Shown: positions 45,311-58,011, numbered from the stretch's first letter. The stretch: 64,000 nucleotides of DNA from Cervus elaphus (GCF_910594005.1 NC_057832.1:104605152-104669151), one strand, 5' to 3'. The notes: generated by a model not told the origin, from the sequence alone. Numbers and translations are program-made.

Positions 45311-46869
45311 GTTCTGTACATCTGTGCTTAAAATAATTTATAGTAGATCCATGGAATCACTTACTCCTCAGAAGCCTTGTTGTTTAGTTTCAGATAATTT
45401 CTTTCCAAAAGTTACAGCTGTCTATTCCAAATAATCAGTATTGCTAAAGAGTCTCTCCAGAAGCACTAGAATATTTATCTGAAAATTCCTCCAGCTTCCA
45501 ATACTCTTTTGGTTTGGCCGCAAAGTTATCAACCCTGTAAGGTCAAGCTCTCTGATGAGATTTCCAGTGTTTGCTTTTGTAAAGCACTGAAAATGTGGCA
45601 AGAATAAAATTTCTCATGGTATTTCCACTTCCTGTTCCAGCCACCATTACTAAGTGAAATTTAGGCTTCAGGGAGGGATGAATTGAAGAAAAATTGTCTC
45701 TTTAAGTATTTCTGTCCTTAGGATGTTTTGGAGGTTGGTTACTTTAGATATTTAGCTTACCAAGAAAAACAGAAAATGTTTTTCTCTGTTTTCCACTTTG
45801 TGGTAAGGAATGTACAAATCCTCCACTCTCACCATCTATCTCCTCTTAGTCTGGGGCCTTGGATGCTTCCTTGGGTGGCCCCTTCAGAAGTCTGTTAGCC
45901 CTAAGAGACAAGAGGCCTCAGGTTCATGGACAGAGGGAATAATTGGCTTTTGTAGGACAGAAACTCCATCCCTAGGGTTTTCCCTTAGACAACAGTCAGG
46001 AGGTACCTCCGTATTGCACAGAAGAATCTGCTATATTCAGAGCACCAAGGACATAAATTATATTCACTAAGGCCTGTAGAGTTAAAACCATATCTGTATG
46101 AACAACCTGGTCTAAGAAGAATGCCAGAATGGTTGCTATATTTGTGCCGACGGTATTTAGTTTACAGAGCAGTGCTTCCACTGTGTACATGAAAGCAGAG
46201 CTTGCTGGAAAAAAGCAACTAAAAAGGAATCAGATTAGGACCTATGTCTGAGTGATGACACAACTGTGACTCAGTCTCCTCTTCCTCTGAAATGTCTCCT
46301 TACCCAGTAGTGTGTGCAGCCAGCTCATACTAGCTCCCAAAAGCCAATTGCTGAATTTTCAAGATTTTGAGAGCTAGTCATTATACAGTCATTATCCAAA
46401 ATTAAGTTACATAGACTTTCAGTTAAATTATAGCAAAAGACAAGGTTAAAAAATTACTCAAAACTGATCTCTTCCTAATTATTTTATATTTTACTATTAA
46501 CTATGCTGTTGAGATTAGTTACATCTATTTTATCCATATAATGGAAATACCACCAAATACTGTGCAAGAGAACTTCTCCCAATTCTTCATTCACTGATGA
46601 CATGTTGGGAGCTTGAGGTCAACCATGATGGAAGTATTTACACCCTGGAAATTAGGAAATAACACAAATCAGACTCCCCGCCCCGCCAACCCCAAGGGAT
46701 TGTTATCGAACATTTATTAGCACACCACTGACCCTAAAATATCAAGTCAGTAAAATTAATTGAAGAGCCAATCGGGATACCCCCGATGCTTAGGTACATG
46801 CATATTCATAATGTATGCTTATGACTGCCTATTTATTTGTTTACTTGTTTATTGTTTCCCATGCTGCTA
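45311..46869. other. No recognised feature
   Basis: About 1.5 kb, gene-free. The frame at 45810-46070 has an apparent start and a hydrophobic N-terminus (TIYLLLVWGLGCFLG) but no downstream domain or splice context. Probably chance. Confidence 0.35.
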
Positions 46870-46995
46870 AAACAATGCACTATGAACTCAGAGACCTTGT
46901 CTGGATTTTTCAAGTGCTGTGACTTGAGCCTAAAAAAGTGCCTTGCCCCACATAAAGTAGATGCTTAATATGTGAGTTAACTAATTAAAGGAATA
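46870..46995 (+). repeat. L2 LINE 3' end, diverged
   Basis: 'gaccttgtctggatttttc', 'gtgccttgccccacataaag' and 'agatgcttaatatgtgag' are in sense L2 tail order. Confidence 0.5.
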
Positions 46996-47089
46996 AATGT
47001 CCATAATTTCTTCTTGATAAGAAAGTGGAAGCCAATATTCATGTTTGAATTCCTTGATTGCTCTCTAATTGTATCAGTCCTGAGTGCTT

Positions 47090-47290
47090 ACAATAGCCCC
47101 TGACACAGGCCAAGTAGCTAATTAAATAAATAATCTTCATAACAATCAGATTGACAGATGAGGAAACTGAGTCACACAGGTTAAGTAACACATCTAATGT
47201 CACACAGCTAGTAAGTGGCAGAATCAGGATTCAAACCTGGATAAACTGGCTCCATAGTCCACATCCTCAACCACCGCACTGTGCCGCCTA
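47090..47290 (-). repeat. MIR SINE, well preserved
   Basis: Antisense MIR nearly complete: 'cagatgaggaaactgagtca', 'ggttaagtaacacatc', 'gtcacacagctagtaagtgg' and 'ggattcaaacctgg', ending in 'caaccaccgcactgtgcc'. Confidence 0.85.
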
Positions 47291-47339
47291 ATTACTCCAT
47301 TTGAGCTTGTGTATATTTCTGGGGATGTGGCCTATCTGA

Positions 47340-47525
47340 GAACACACTTTAAAATCAGGAAGACTTGAGCTGGAATCTTAAACTTACTATTATCTGGCCT
47401 ATTTCTTTACCTTAACAAGGGGATCATTTTTTCCTTCTTTTTGTCATTGTTATAAGGACTAGAAATAATAGAGTTGAACTGCTTTGCACATGACAAGCAC
47501 TAAGTTAAAAATCGTCAGCTACTAG
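47340..47525 (+). repeat. MIR SINE, diverged
   Basis: Sense order: 'acttgagctggaatcttaa', 'cttactattatctggcc', 'gttataaggactagaaataa' and 'catgacaagcactaag'. Confidence 0.55.
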
Positions 47526-48149
47526 CCGTGGCTTCCTGTGGGGGCTATCTGTAGGCATGGGACTCCTTTTAAAAGTGCCAGTGCCCTTAGCTACCCACTC
47601 TCCCAAGTTGCCTACTCCACTGCTATCCTATAGACAGAGCAAAAGGAGCCAAATTCTTTCATGTCCAGTTCTCCAGGAAGTACAACTAGGACCAATAGAA
47701 ACAATTTTAGGAAACCCTGTTTCAGGTCAGCATAAGCACTTTCTAACTAGATCTATCTGTCTCTGGAGCTCAGAGCTCAGACAGCCATACACTACAGAGG
47801 CAGACAACTCCCACCATCCCTTTCAACCACAGGATTTTCTCTTCTACACTTATCATTGGGTCTGTGCTGCCTTGAACATTCTAAATCATCTTTTATCTAG
47901 TCTGGCTAGAGTTTTATTATTCCTGAGACTGGGTTGTTTTGTAGGATTTTTGTGTATTAGACCTAGAGTAAGAGAGGGAGAGAGGAAAGAGGAGAGAATG
48001 AGAGAAGGAAGAAGATTGAGACTTATCTAGAGAACAAAGCACTGACCTTCGAAGATAGAGCAAACAAATGAAGTGATTGATATCTCTCCTGAGCCTTTAA
48101 GTTAGAGATGGTTGTGAAGGTAAGCTAACTCAGTAAACTACCTTGTTGG

Positions 48150-48660
48150 TGTACTTGTTACATGACAGGCACTGTTCAGGTAGAAGATAACTACCTCAGG
48201 TCAGTAAAGTAAATTCAGTTCAGTTGCTCAGTTGTGTCCGACTCTTTGCAACCCCCATGGACTGCAGCACGCCAGGCTTCCCTGTCTATCATCAACTCCC
48301 GGAGCTTGCTCACACTCATGTCCATCAAGTTGGTGATACCATCCAACCATCTTATCCTCTGTTGTCCCCTTCTCTTCCTGCCTTCAATCTTTCCCAGCAT
48401 CAGGGGTTTTTCCAGTGAGTAAGTTCTTCGCATCAGGTGGCCAAAGTATTGGAGTTTCAGCTTCAACATCAGTCCTTCCAATGAATATTCAGGACTGATT
48501 TCCTTTAGGGTGGACTGATTTGATCTCCTTACAGTCCAAGGGTCTCTCAAAATTCTCAAAAGTAAATTAGTTGCCCAAAGTCACACAACTGGCAAATAAC
48601 TAAGCTAGATTCAATGATATTCCCTGACTCCAAACTATTCCATTTCCCTACAGCTGTCTG
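48150..48660 (-). repeat. MIR SINE split by BovB
   Basis: The left part is 'cttgttacatgacaggcact'. The right part, after the insertion, is 'agttgcccaaagtcacacaa', 'ctggcaaataactaagctag' and 'ccctgactccaaactattcc'. Antisense. Confidence 0.65.
48216..48558 (-). mobile_element. BovB LINE 3' fragment nested in MIR
   Basis: Antisense, from 'cagttcagttgctcagttgt' to 'agtccaagggtctctcaaa'. A perfect 10-base duplication aaagtaaatt lies at 48206-48215 and 48559-48568. The 114-residue minus frame is the BovB C-terminal relic. Confidence 0.9.
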
Positions 48661-49498
48661 TTCTGTCTTTCCTAGGAAGAGTGATGGAAACCAGAGCAGG
48701 AGGTTTCCATAACCAGTCATTATAATTTGTCAGAGAGCCACACTGCAGTTCAAATAGACAAGCACATTGTCCTTCCCTGCCATATAAGGAAGCAGGGCTA
48801 AACACCACTGCTTTTACTAGTGACTCAAGAGGTTTTTCAAGTAAGTGTTTGATAGGATGAGATCTAGGCCTATAACAGCTTTTGAAAAAAAAAAAAAAGT
48901 AATGTGCAGAAATATTTTTGTGTTTTCTTTTTCTGGTAGCAGAGATAGTTTAACAAGCAGGTTAGCAAGCCTTTTCTCTAATACAAGGAGAGATAGTCTG
49001 TACTGAAGGAAAACTCTTTGTCCAAATACATCAAGCTATTTTGGGTTTTAATCGTGTCAAATTTAGATACTCAAAAGGTGGAGAGAGCTGATTCTGTGAG
49101 GATCAGGTGGGAAGTCCTCCACTTCAGTGATCAGGTAAAGAATTGAGGGTTTACTTTCCATGACAGCTGTTCTCAGTGTATTTATTAATAGGGCTTCACA
49201 TTTTAAGTTTGGTCTTCCTGCCCCAAACACAGAATATTTCTGTGATCACCCTTCACCTTGCCACTCAGTCATAGTGTGAATTTCAGACCACAGGCCCCAT
49301 GATCAACTCCATGGAGGGAGAAACTGAGGCATGAACTATCAAAATTATTTCCTCCGGATCATCCAGTCCCACTTGCCATAGGGACTCTTTCAGATAACTC
49401 AAAGAAGCATTCCTTAGTCTTCTTAGGGAAATGAAAAAAACTGTAATTAGTCTGGCGAGCTTCTCCTAATTCTCATCTTCCACCAGACTGCATCTCTA
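48661..49498. other. No recognised feature
   Basis: Gene-free, A-run at 48885-48898. No repeat recognised. Confidence 0.35.
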
Positions 49499-49888
49499 GG
49501 GTATCAGTCTCCTAGGACTGCTATAATAAAGTAACACAATCTAGATGTCTTAAATAATAGAAACTTATTGTTCTGGAGGCTGGAAGTCCAACATCAAGGT
49601 GTCAGAGGAGCTGGTTCTTTGTGAGGGCTGTGAGTGCAGGATCTGCTTCAGCCATCTCCCCTTGGTTTGTAGATGGCCTTCTTCATGTAAACATAGCATC
49701 CTCTCTGTATGCAGATTTCTTCTTCTAAAGTTACCAATAGTATCGGATTAGGGCTCATCCTAATAACCTCATTGTAAGTTGATTGCCTCTGTGAAAATCC
49801 TATTTTCATAAAAGGTCACATTCTGAGGTGCTGGGGGTTAGGACTTCAACATAAGAATTTTGAGGGAGACACACTTCAACCCATAACA
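49499..49888 (-). repeat. MLT1-type MaLR LTR, near complete
   Basis: Antisense LTR: 'tatcagtctcctaggactgc', 'gttctggaggctggaagtcc', 'tcggattagggctcatccta', 'gtcacattctgaggtgctgg', ending in 'cttcaacccataaca'. It matches the second MLT1 at 28762-29514 in order. Confidence 0.85.
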
Positions 49889-51728
49889 TGCCCCAATTCA
49901 AATTATTGGTAGAAATCTATGAGACATAGTTTTTGAAACTCTAAATACCAAAGACCCTCTTGCTGGTGGTATTCCATCTTCCCTCTGGGTGTAAGCAAGG
50001 CTTAGCTAGAAATCACTTGGCCTTTTGAACTTGCCCTTGACATTTACTTTCTGCTTTTCGCAACACAAAATTCCGATCCAGGAAAAAGTCAAAAGAGGTC
50101 TCTGAAATGACGCAGCGAAGGGCAGCTTCACATACTGTGGCCTATCTGTGGAAGCCTGTGAAACCACAGTGGCAGACAGTCTGGTATGCGGCCATCAGAG
50201 GTGGGGGCAGGGGCTTGGTGGGAAGGCTTGCTCAAGGGAGCCTGCAAGGCTGAGAGGCAGAGAGTTAGGAGGAGGTGAGCAGCTTTGGAGCAGCAGACTA
50301 GGAGACAACAGCAGATGAGACTTTATGCGTGCCTACACAGGGTGGAAAGCCAAGATGGCCATTTTAAGTCATTTTTATACATGCTGATCATAACCACGAA
50401 TCCCCCAATACAGGGGAAAATATAGGTGCCTAAACATATCTGTGCTCTGAATCATGTCTCTTATCTTTGTTTTCTTCTATCTCTTCCCCATCCATCTTCA
50501 AGTTTTCATACACTTTTTCCTCTACAAGTCCTTTCTAACTTTATCTGTTTGGCATAATTGGTTACAAATTGTCTGCACATTATACCTGGTCTCGTTTTCC
50601 CCCCTCTTTGTTTAGCTATTGTTTCCTTTTACCCCTTCCTTAAAGCACTTCTTGATGTCATTGCCCAGATTGAGTCCTGCTTATGGCTACTTTCTGTCTT
50701 TGGCCAGAGGTGGTCTATACAGACAGTAACTCTATCATTTATTATCTAAACCAGGAGGGAAAGGAAGAGCTATTAATAATTTTCCTAAAATAACAGTTCT
50801 AAACGGAGACAGTCCTGGGTAATTTGGGATGGACCCGTTATCCTGCCCATGATTGTTTTCTGCCTTCCATAGAGCCTACTTCACTTAGCAACGGCTCCCT
50901 CTATTTCTGGATCTTAAAAAAACAACACCATTTATGTTCTGATTCTTCTTTTTATTTCCACCCCAGGAACCTTTTTGTATTTTTGTCATTGTGAGTTTCT
51001 ATTTTCCCTTATCCCCTCCTCACTTTTCTTTCCTTTTCTCTATTCTAGATCTTACGTCATCACTTAAGTGCCTCTTCTTCCCTTTGTTTTGCTACAATCT
51101 TGAGTGCATCTCAAAGAGGCCACATTTGTTTGCCATAATACATGCAGGACAAATTTGTTTCACACACACACACAACCACCACCACCATCAAATGGGTCTC
51201 AAGTGACTCCTTTATAGGACTGTCACCAATTCAGCACCTCTGCTCAGAGACTAGAACAATCTCTATCCTACATAAGCAGCCATACCTAGAACTATCACAT
51301 AGATGCATTCTGTGTATGCATCTGGGTTCTTACAGGGCATATTTTCAGTATGTGTACATGTATACACTTAGAGTTGAAAATATATGGCCTGAAAAAGATA
51401 GTCAAAACTGACTGTGTTGTGACTTCAGTAAGCTGGATTATTTTAGCCTCTAAAAATCTAGTAATGGCTGCTATAGGCTTAACATATGTAGAAATAAACT
51501 TTGAGGTGAAAAGATTAAGAATAAACACTGACTTAGATCTCTTTCAAATGCAGTTCTTTTTATGATTCAGTCATCTGCAACTTACGGTTCATTCTGAAAA
51601 ATCATATCAGTTATCATTCGAGGTCATGCAAGGATATGCCTTCTCAACTCTAAAATGAGAAAGGCAAAATAGTTTCCTCTTGTGAATTACTAGAAACTAA
51701 GCCCTCAATTCTGAAATATTTGACAGTA
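49889..51728. other. Gene-free, no confident repeat
   Basis: About 1.8 kb. The frames at 50558-50749 and 50991-51565 have no domains. One microsatellite is listed separately. Old diverged repeats may be present. Confidence 0.35.
51161..51188. repeat. CA/CCA microsatellite
   Basis: A short (CA)n run followed by (CCA)n. Confidence 0.85.
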
Positions 51729-51742
51729 TAGCACTGTGTCAG

Positions 51743-51980
51743 GCTTTCCTGGTAGCTCAGCAGTAAAGATTCTGCCTGCAATGAAGGAGACAGGATGGGG
51801 TTTCAATCCCTAGGTCAGGAAGATCCCCTGGAGAAGGGGATGGCAACCCACTCCAGTTTTCTTGCCTGGAGAATCCCATGGCCAGAGGAGTCTGGCAGGC
51901 TATACAGTCCACGGGGTCTCAAAGAGTCAGACACGACTGAAGAGTCAGACACAACTGAACTGATTGAGCACGCGTGCATG
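51743..51980 (+). repeat. Bov-tA SINE with internal tail duplication
   Basis: Sense, full length. The stretch 'agagtcagacacgactga' is repeated at once as 'agagtcagacacaactga' (about 51923-51957). Duplication tagcactgtgtcag (51729-51742) / tagtactatgtcag (51981-51994), two mismatches. Confidence 0.9.
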
Positions 51981-52321
51981 TAGTACTATGTCAGCCAGAA
52001 AAAGCTTCTTTTGTCCTTTATTTATTTACTTATTTTAGAATTTGGATCATAATTTTCCCTCCTTTTTAAAGTACTCAAAAAATTAATAAATAAGGGAAAC
52101 TGAAAGAAGGTACTTTTTGGAAGGAAATAAAGGTTTTGTTAAAGTTTACTCCCTTCTTCCCTCCATCCTTCCTTTCTTCTCCCACTACTGGACCTCCTTC
52201 CCTTTCATCGTCTTTCTTTTTTTTTTGAAGATGACAAAAGTAGAGAATTTTCACTAAAACCTGGTCTGATTTTGGAGCCTATGGGAAAGACTGACTCAAG
52301 GCTGAAATGTGACATCCTTCA

Positions 52322-52565
52322 CTTTTTTTTTGAGGTGGAATATACATAGAGTTTTAATATACATACAATGAAGTGCACTGATCTTAAAGGTACAGCTGGA
52401 AGAATTTCTACATGTGTACACATCCATATAACTATCCTCCAGATCAAGATGGAGATGAATTCCATCCATTCTCCTCTAGCCCCTCTCCCCATTGCTGTAC
52501 CTGGGCCCAGGGAACCACTGTTCTGGCCTCTGTCCCTTCCATCCATTTGTTCCTAGCCTTCATGA
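52322..52565 (-). repeat. Old L1 3' end
   Basis: Starts with a T-run, then 'gaggtggaatatacat', 'atacaatgaagtgcactgat', 'cttaaaggtacagctgga', 'cacatccatataactatcc' and 'cagggaaccactgttctgg', the antisense of a mammalian L1M 3' end. Confidence 0.65.
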
Positions 52566-52826
52566 AGGAGCACCCTGTGTGGCTTGTGAAAGTTTACCCT
52601 GTCACCAGATCGGCCAGCCGTTCACCCCTGACCCTGCCTGCGGTGTCCTTTACCCTTTCCCTCACTTTGCTGACAGTCCATTGAATGATTATACCCCTGT
52701 TTGCCTGGTGAAAAACTCAAGTCATTTCTGACTTTTGCCGAATATAACTAGAGCAACTAGGCTTGTGGCACTCCTGGTGGATCACAGGGTGGGCTACACG
52801 TTCAGCACTCAATTCTGTGGCTTTTT

Positions 52827-52974
52827 TTCCCTCTACTATATATTTACTTATTTATTTGGCTGCTCCGTGTCTTAGTTGGGGCACATGGGTTCTAGTTCCC
52901 TGCCCAGAGACGGAACCCCAGCCCCCCTGCATTGGAAGCACAGATTCTTAGCCACTGGACCTTCAGGGAAGTCC
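52827..52974 (-). repeat. CHR-type SINE, short form
   Basis: 'acttatttatttggctgctc' at the left and 'ccttcagggaagtcc' at the right. The 19-base duplication ctcaattctgtggcttttt (52808-52826) / ctcaattctatggcttttt (52975-52993) has one mismatch and is the longest in the window. Confidence 0.9.
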
Positions 52975-52993
52975 CTCAATTCTATGGCTTTTT

Positions 52994-54701
52994 CCCCAGG
53001 TAGTGCAGGCATGATACTGATGCCACAGCACTTGGCCCCTCCCTGATCTCCTTCTATTTTTGTTGTTGTTGTTTCTTCTCCCACTGAGATTTATTTGGTT
53101 GAAAATGTTCTATAGCTGTTGGGTAGCCATACGCTTTAGCCATGAAGTCCTTATGTCTCTCTTGCTTAGATATTTCTTCTTTAAAGTATTGATGATAATA
53201 AAAGGAAAACTCAATTTTCAAACACTCTGCAGGGTAAGTATAATATACAGTTATGGCAATGACAGAATGGAAATATCTAGCCAAGGAGCTTTCTAGTGCC
53301 CCTAAGATTGGATACAGAGATTATATCAGCCAGCCTGGAACTGCTGACCCACCTGTGCTTGAATAAATAGGAAATGAGAAGTATAGAAGTTTGAGAATTC
53401 TTTTATGTGCCATAACTTTCCATATTTCTGCTTTTAGTTACGCTGTTAAAACAGTCTTACCATTGGGAATAGTTTCTAGTTTGCTAATTCTTTTTCCTGA
53501 GAACATGTGCAATGAGGTTTAAGTTTTTGCTATCTTGGTTCTTACGTTTTGTGGGTACCTCAGATTCCAAGTGGGTGGTCTCACAGAAAAGTGGCCTTGT
53601 TGCCGGCTTCATGTCTATAGCTGATAACCTGTGTGGCTTTGAACAGACTTCTATGCCTCAGGCTTCCTGATTATAAAACTCACAATAGCCTTTTTCCTTC
53701 TCTGTAAACCCAGGTAGGGAGCAGTGAGATCTTAAACATAAAGGCACTTTATGTATTAAAGTATCTTTAGGACATAGTTTTCTTTTCTTTCTTTCTTTTT
53801 TTTTTTTTTTTTGAAATATGAAGACTTTTGCTGGTTGGTTTTCTGGGAAGATATAAGTCATATTGAATACATTCTTAAAGAAAACTCTCTAGACTCTAAG
53901 TTCAGAATTTGAAGTTTCCAAAAATTATGCCATGCCTGACAGCTTCTGCTTTCTCTTTCTGGAGTAAGCTGCCCCACCCCTGGTTCAGTCTTTCCTTCTC
54001 TTCCCCCCACTCCTTCCCCCCACCCACCTTTTTTTTTCCTTTTTAAGGCTTCTGGGACAAGCACATTGCTTTATATCCTTGCCTTAAAAAGCAGTATTGA
54101 CCAGCATCTTGTTTGGAGACAATCTGAAACACCAAGGTGCTGAGAAAGGATGCTGAAAAAGTTAAGACAAACTACCATCCAATTTGAGCTTTTTCTCTAA
54201 TGTAGTCAGAAAAGTTTTTTTACACGCTTTTCTGAAACCAAAGCACAAAATGAACAGTTGCGGATCTTAGAATCTTTGTCACCCTCTGATTCGCTAAAAT
54301 TGTCTTCATTAGCATTTAAATTTCTAACACATGAGATCACATATATGAAAGTGCTGTGCTTTGTAATGTCTATGATTATAGCATCTATGGCCAAATATGT
54401 TAAAGTTTAAAAATGCTCTAGGAACCTAAGGAGAAGAGTAGAAGAAAAGCAAGTTTGATCCAAACAAGAGTGCTTGGGCCCAGCTTGCACAAGCAGTCCT
54501 ATGGGTGGGTCATGCTGTTTATTATTTTTGAACTAAAATTTTATTTTAGAATAATAATTTGTAGATTTATAGAAGAGTTGAGAGGACATTACAGAGTTCT
54601 CATATATCTACACCCAATATCCTCTGTTGTTAACATTGCTGTGCATATGTGTCACAGCAAATGAGTCATTATCTTTAACATAATTATTAACAAAACTCCA
54701 T
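52994..54701. other. Gene-free, low-complexity patches
   Basis: T-rich runs at 53776-53812 and C/T-rich at 54000-54040. A GTT run lies near 53060. The frames at 53054-53296 (both strands), 53658-54064 and 54206-54664 have no domains. Confidence 0.35.
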
Positions 54702-54936
54702 AATGGCTCAGATGGTAAAGAATCTGCCTGAAATGCAGGAGACCCGGGTTTGATCCCTGGGTCAGGAAAATCCCCTGGAGAAGGGAATGGCTACCCATTC
54801 CAGTATTCTTGCCTGGAGAATCCCATGGACAGAGGAGCCTGGTTGGTTACATAGTCCTACACGAAGAGTCGGGGTCATAAAGAGTCAGGTCACAAAGAGT
54901 CGGACATGACTGAGCAACCGACACTTTCACTTTCAT
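54702..54936 (+). repeat. Bov-tA SINE with rearranged tail
   Basis: Sense SINE from 'aatggctcagatggtaaag' to 'accgacactttcactttcat'. In place of one 'gtcgcaaagagtcggacac' it has three related units (cgaagagtcggggtc, ataaagagtcaggtc, acaaagagtcggaca) at about 54862-54907. Confidence 0.88.
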
Positions 54937-55587
54937 ACTTTATTTGGATCACCTTAGATTGTGCCTAGTATTCTTGGCTTAATTTTAAGCCCCTTAAAAC
55001 AGAATTGTGCTTTACATAGTAAAAGTTTTATATGTATGTCATTAGAGATATGGATGGAGCATTATTGCATGTATGAAGATTGTGTAATCCCCTGAGGACT
55101 TTCCACCTGAATACCCAAATACTCCTCTGGATTCTGGTTTGTTTCCCTTGAGGCTGATGGCAGATTCCTCAGCTTGCTCTATCTTGATGCCAGATTCTGG
55201 AACCCCCTCACTGCTTTACTGAGATGGGTCATCCCAAACAAATGGTAACATCCAGCAATGCCTCCCACTCTCACTTTACAGTTTTAGGCAGAAGTATTAA
55301 GAGTGAAAGGGTTTATTTACCTGGCTGCTCAACTCCTGACACTCTGCCCTGAACTACATCCTATCACAGTTATTTGTAAGAGCTTCAACACTAACAAAGG
55401 CAAGAAAGACGATCCGTGATCCCCCAAACCTTGAAATCTATAGGTTTTAGCCAATTTTAAAACACCACAATTTATTTAAAAAAAAAAAACTATTACTAAA
55501 ACATAAATTATGGAGGGACTTGCCTTATAGAAGTTATCTCAGTAACAGTGTTCCTTATACTGAGCTTCCAAACTTTCTCTGAAATAT
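54937..55587. other. No recognised feature
   Basis: Gene-free sequence with an A-run near 55478. No repeat recognised. Confidence 0.35.
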
Positions 55588-55639
55588 GAGTTAGCAGTAG
55601 ATAATAGTAGAAAGAGTTAGCAGTAGATAATAGCAGAAA
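55588..55639. repeat. 26-base perfect-period tandem duplication
   Basis: A 26-base unit starting 'gagttagcagtagataatag' occurs at 55588-55613 and 55614-55639 with one change (tagtag to tagcag). Confidence 0.9.
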
Positions 55640-55765
55640 GAATCCATTTAATTCTGCCTTTGAGCCACTTGATGATGTCAGGCAGGTGACTCAACCTTTT
55701 GGTTGTCAGTTTTTGTAATGAAGAGGTTGTACTAGATGTGGTCTCTCCTAGCTCTAATGCCCCAT
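55640..55765 (+). repeat. MIR-class fragment
   Basis: 'gcctttgagccacttgatg', 'caggtgactcaaccttttg', 'gtttttgtaatgaagagg' and 'tgtactagatgtggtctct' follow a sense MIR-like order. Confidence 0.5.
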
Positions 55766-55881
55766 GGATCATTGGCTTTATGACTTCCCCTCAAGAGGCT
55801 TGTTATTGTCCTTTCTATCAGGAAATCTAACCTTGTACTTTTATTGGCAAATCATCTTAAAGGGAGAATAACAGCTAATTT

Positions 55882-56113
55882 GGGCTTCCCTGGTGGCTTA
55901 GCAGTGAAGAATCTGCCTGCAATGCAGGAGATTTCCAGGAGATGCAGATTCAATCCCAGGGTTGAGAGAATCCCTTGGAGAAGGAAATGGCAACCCACTC
56001 CAGTATTCTTGCCTGGGAAATCCCGTGGACAGAGGACCCTGGCAGGCTACAATCCTTGGGGTCGCAAAGATCAGACACGATCGAGCGAGTAAACAACAAC
56101 AACAACAACAAAA
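55882..56113 (+). repeat. Bov-tA SINE with (AAC)n tail
   Basis: Sense SINE. After the tRNA part 'ctgcaatgcaggagat' a short duplication 'ttccaggagat' is present. The 3' end has a CAA-type trinucleotide tail (56091-56112). Short flanking match agctaattt (55873-55881) / agctaaatt (56114-56122). Confidence 0.88.
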
Positions 56114-56122
56114 AGCTAAATT

Positions 56123-57773
56123 AGGTCAAACAGTCATTAGAAATCAGTTGCATTCAAGGTAGCCAGGCTTTCTTTTTTCTTTTTTTAAGAAAAGTTTGTT
56201 TTTAAAGTAGATTTTGCAGAAATGTAACACATGCAATGAAAACAATAAAAATGAAAATACATATTGAGAAAGGTAACCTCTTGTTATATTCTTATCAAAA
56301 AAATTAATTGACGGAATCTACATATCAGTGAGTGAAGGTGATAGTCTTGACTCAAAGATAGTTCTTAAAACCTCCTGATAATAACATTATCATCACTGAG
56401 TTTGTTATCTATGTGTAAATAAAGCTGGTAAGAGACACCTTCCATAAAAGAAATGATTGAACTGACTCTCAAATAGGAAGACATCAAAGTCAAGAAAGAG
56501 AGTAAAAGCTAAAGCCATGGAGTGGAAATGGTTACTGGGTTTAGCCATCTGCTTTGGTCTTTCCTGTTCCACATGTAGCTATATAGTTTACATAAAAATA
56601 TCTCTCCAAAGGATCAGAAAGAACAGATTTATGGAACCAGATGTGAGTTAGCATTTCTACAGGTGTGGCTCTGCAGCTGAAAGAACATGTTGTACCAGGG
56701 ATGGAGTTTCTTATTATGTAATCAATATAAATTACCTCTAGACTTTTACAGAGGTTGATAAAGCAAACATGTGTCATTTGGACTGGCCTTCTGATATATA
56801 AAGAGAACCTGCTCTACTTGGGGCACAACGTGAAAAAATGCACCATTTAGTATTTATGAAAGACTTGGTAGCAAATGCCATCCCAGTGATCAGGCAAAGC
56901 CGTTACAGTTTGCACCCAGAGGGAATAGCTGGTGAATAGATGGAAATGGTGTATATGTGTTTTTCTTCATCAGGAAAGACAAGGAACAGGTCACAAATAT
57001 TTATGACATTTTTCAGCATCTGATAGTAAAGGGCCAAGAGAATGAAAATGATTAGAAGACTGGGGAAAAGAAAAACAGAACATGAGAAAAGATGAAAAAA
57101 TTAAACTAAAGAGGCAAATATCCTGCCTAAATGAAACATAAAGTCAGGACTATTTAAAAAAATTAACTTGGTAAATCACAGAGCACTTTAACAATTGCAC
57201 GCAAAAAGAGGATTTGAAAATTCTAGACACTGAGAGTAAAAATGTTGCTGGCTAATTAACTTTGGTCACTAGATTAACACAAATGTTTTGATTCTTTAAA
57301 AAAAACTGGATGCTTTTATGTTAGCTTATCTAATGGGACAAAAGTGAATATTCTGACACTTCTTATTTGCTTAAAGCTTTTTCGATTGAGTTTAACTGTA
57401 TTTTTCAAATATCATATATTTATTAATTTTTTTAGTTTCTTAATCTGTTAATTACTAAGAGAGCTGTGATTGTGAATTTGCCTACTTCTACTTGTAAAAC
57501 TTGTCATTATTATGGTTCACATGTTTTAAGGCTCTGTTATCAATACATATATGTTCATGATTTTTAAATCTTTCTGATGGAGTATTCTTTTCATCATTAA
57601 TTCACCTTAAATTCTACTTTGCCTGCTATTAATATTGCTACAATGCCTTTCTTTCTATGGTTATTTACTTATTAAATAAATACTAAACCTTTCACATCAG
57701 TATTCCTATGTGAAATAAAAATTAAAAACATTTAAAAAATAAAAATAAAGTGACTCTTTCATAAATGGCATAT
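56123..57773. other. No recognised feature
   Basis: About 1.65 kb AT-rich, gene-free. No repeat family recognised. The frame at 56541-56777 (minus) has no domain. Confidence 0.35.
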
Positions 57774-57895
57774 AGTGAAAGAAAGTGAAGTCACTCACTC
57801 ATGTCCGAGTCTTTGTGACCCCATGGACTGTAACCTACCAGGCTCCTCGGTCCATGGGATTTTCCAAGCACAGGTACTGGAGTGGATTGCCATTT
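57774..57895 (-). repeat. Bov-A monomer fragment
   Basis: Antisense: 'agtgaaagaaagtgaagtca', 'gaccccatggactgtaacct', 'gggattttccaagcacagg', ending at 'gattgccattt'. The tRNA part is absent. Confidence 0.85.
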
Positions 57896-58011
57896 GACAA
57901 ATTCTAAATATGCTCAAAGATTTTTATCATTTGATGTATATGTCCATTTGTTATGATTCATGATATACAGGCTGATTGAAAATTCTGAAAACATAGGACG
58001 AACTTAATTTT

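Noticed and set aside
45810..46070. Signal-peptide-like N-terminus in an 86-residue frame
   Set aside because: The hydrophobic start is not followed by any domain or cysteine pattern, and nothing suggests a promoter or splicing.
47557..48030. 157-residue plus-strand open frame, the longest outside repeats
   Set aside because: No domain, no splice context and a low-complexity Arg/Glu-rich end from a GA-rich tract. A frame of this length is unremarkable in 64 kb read in six frames.
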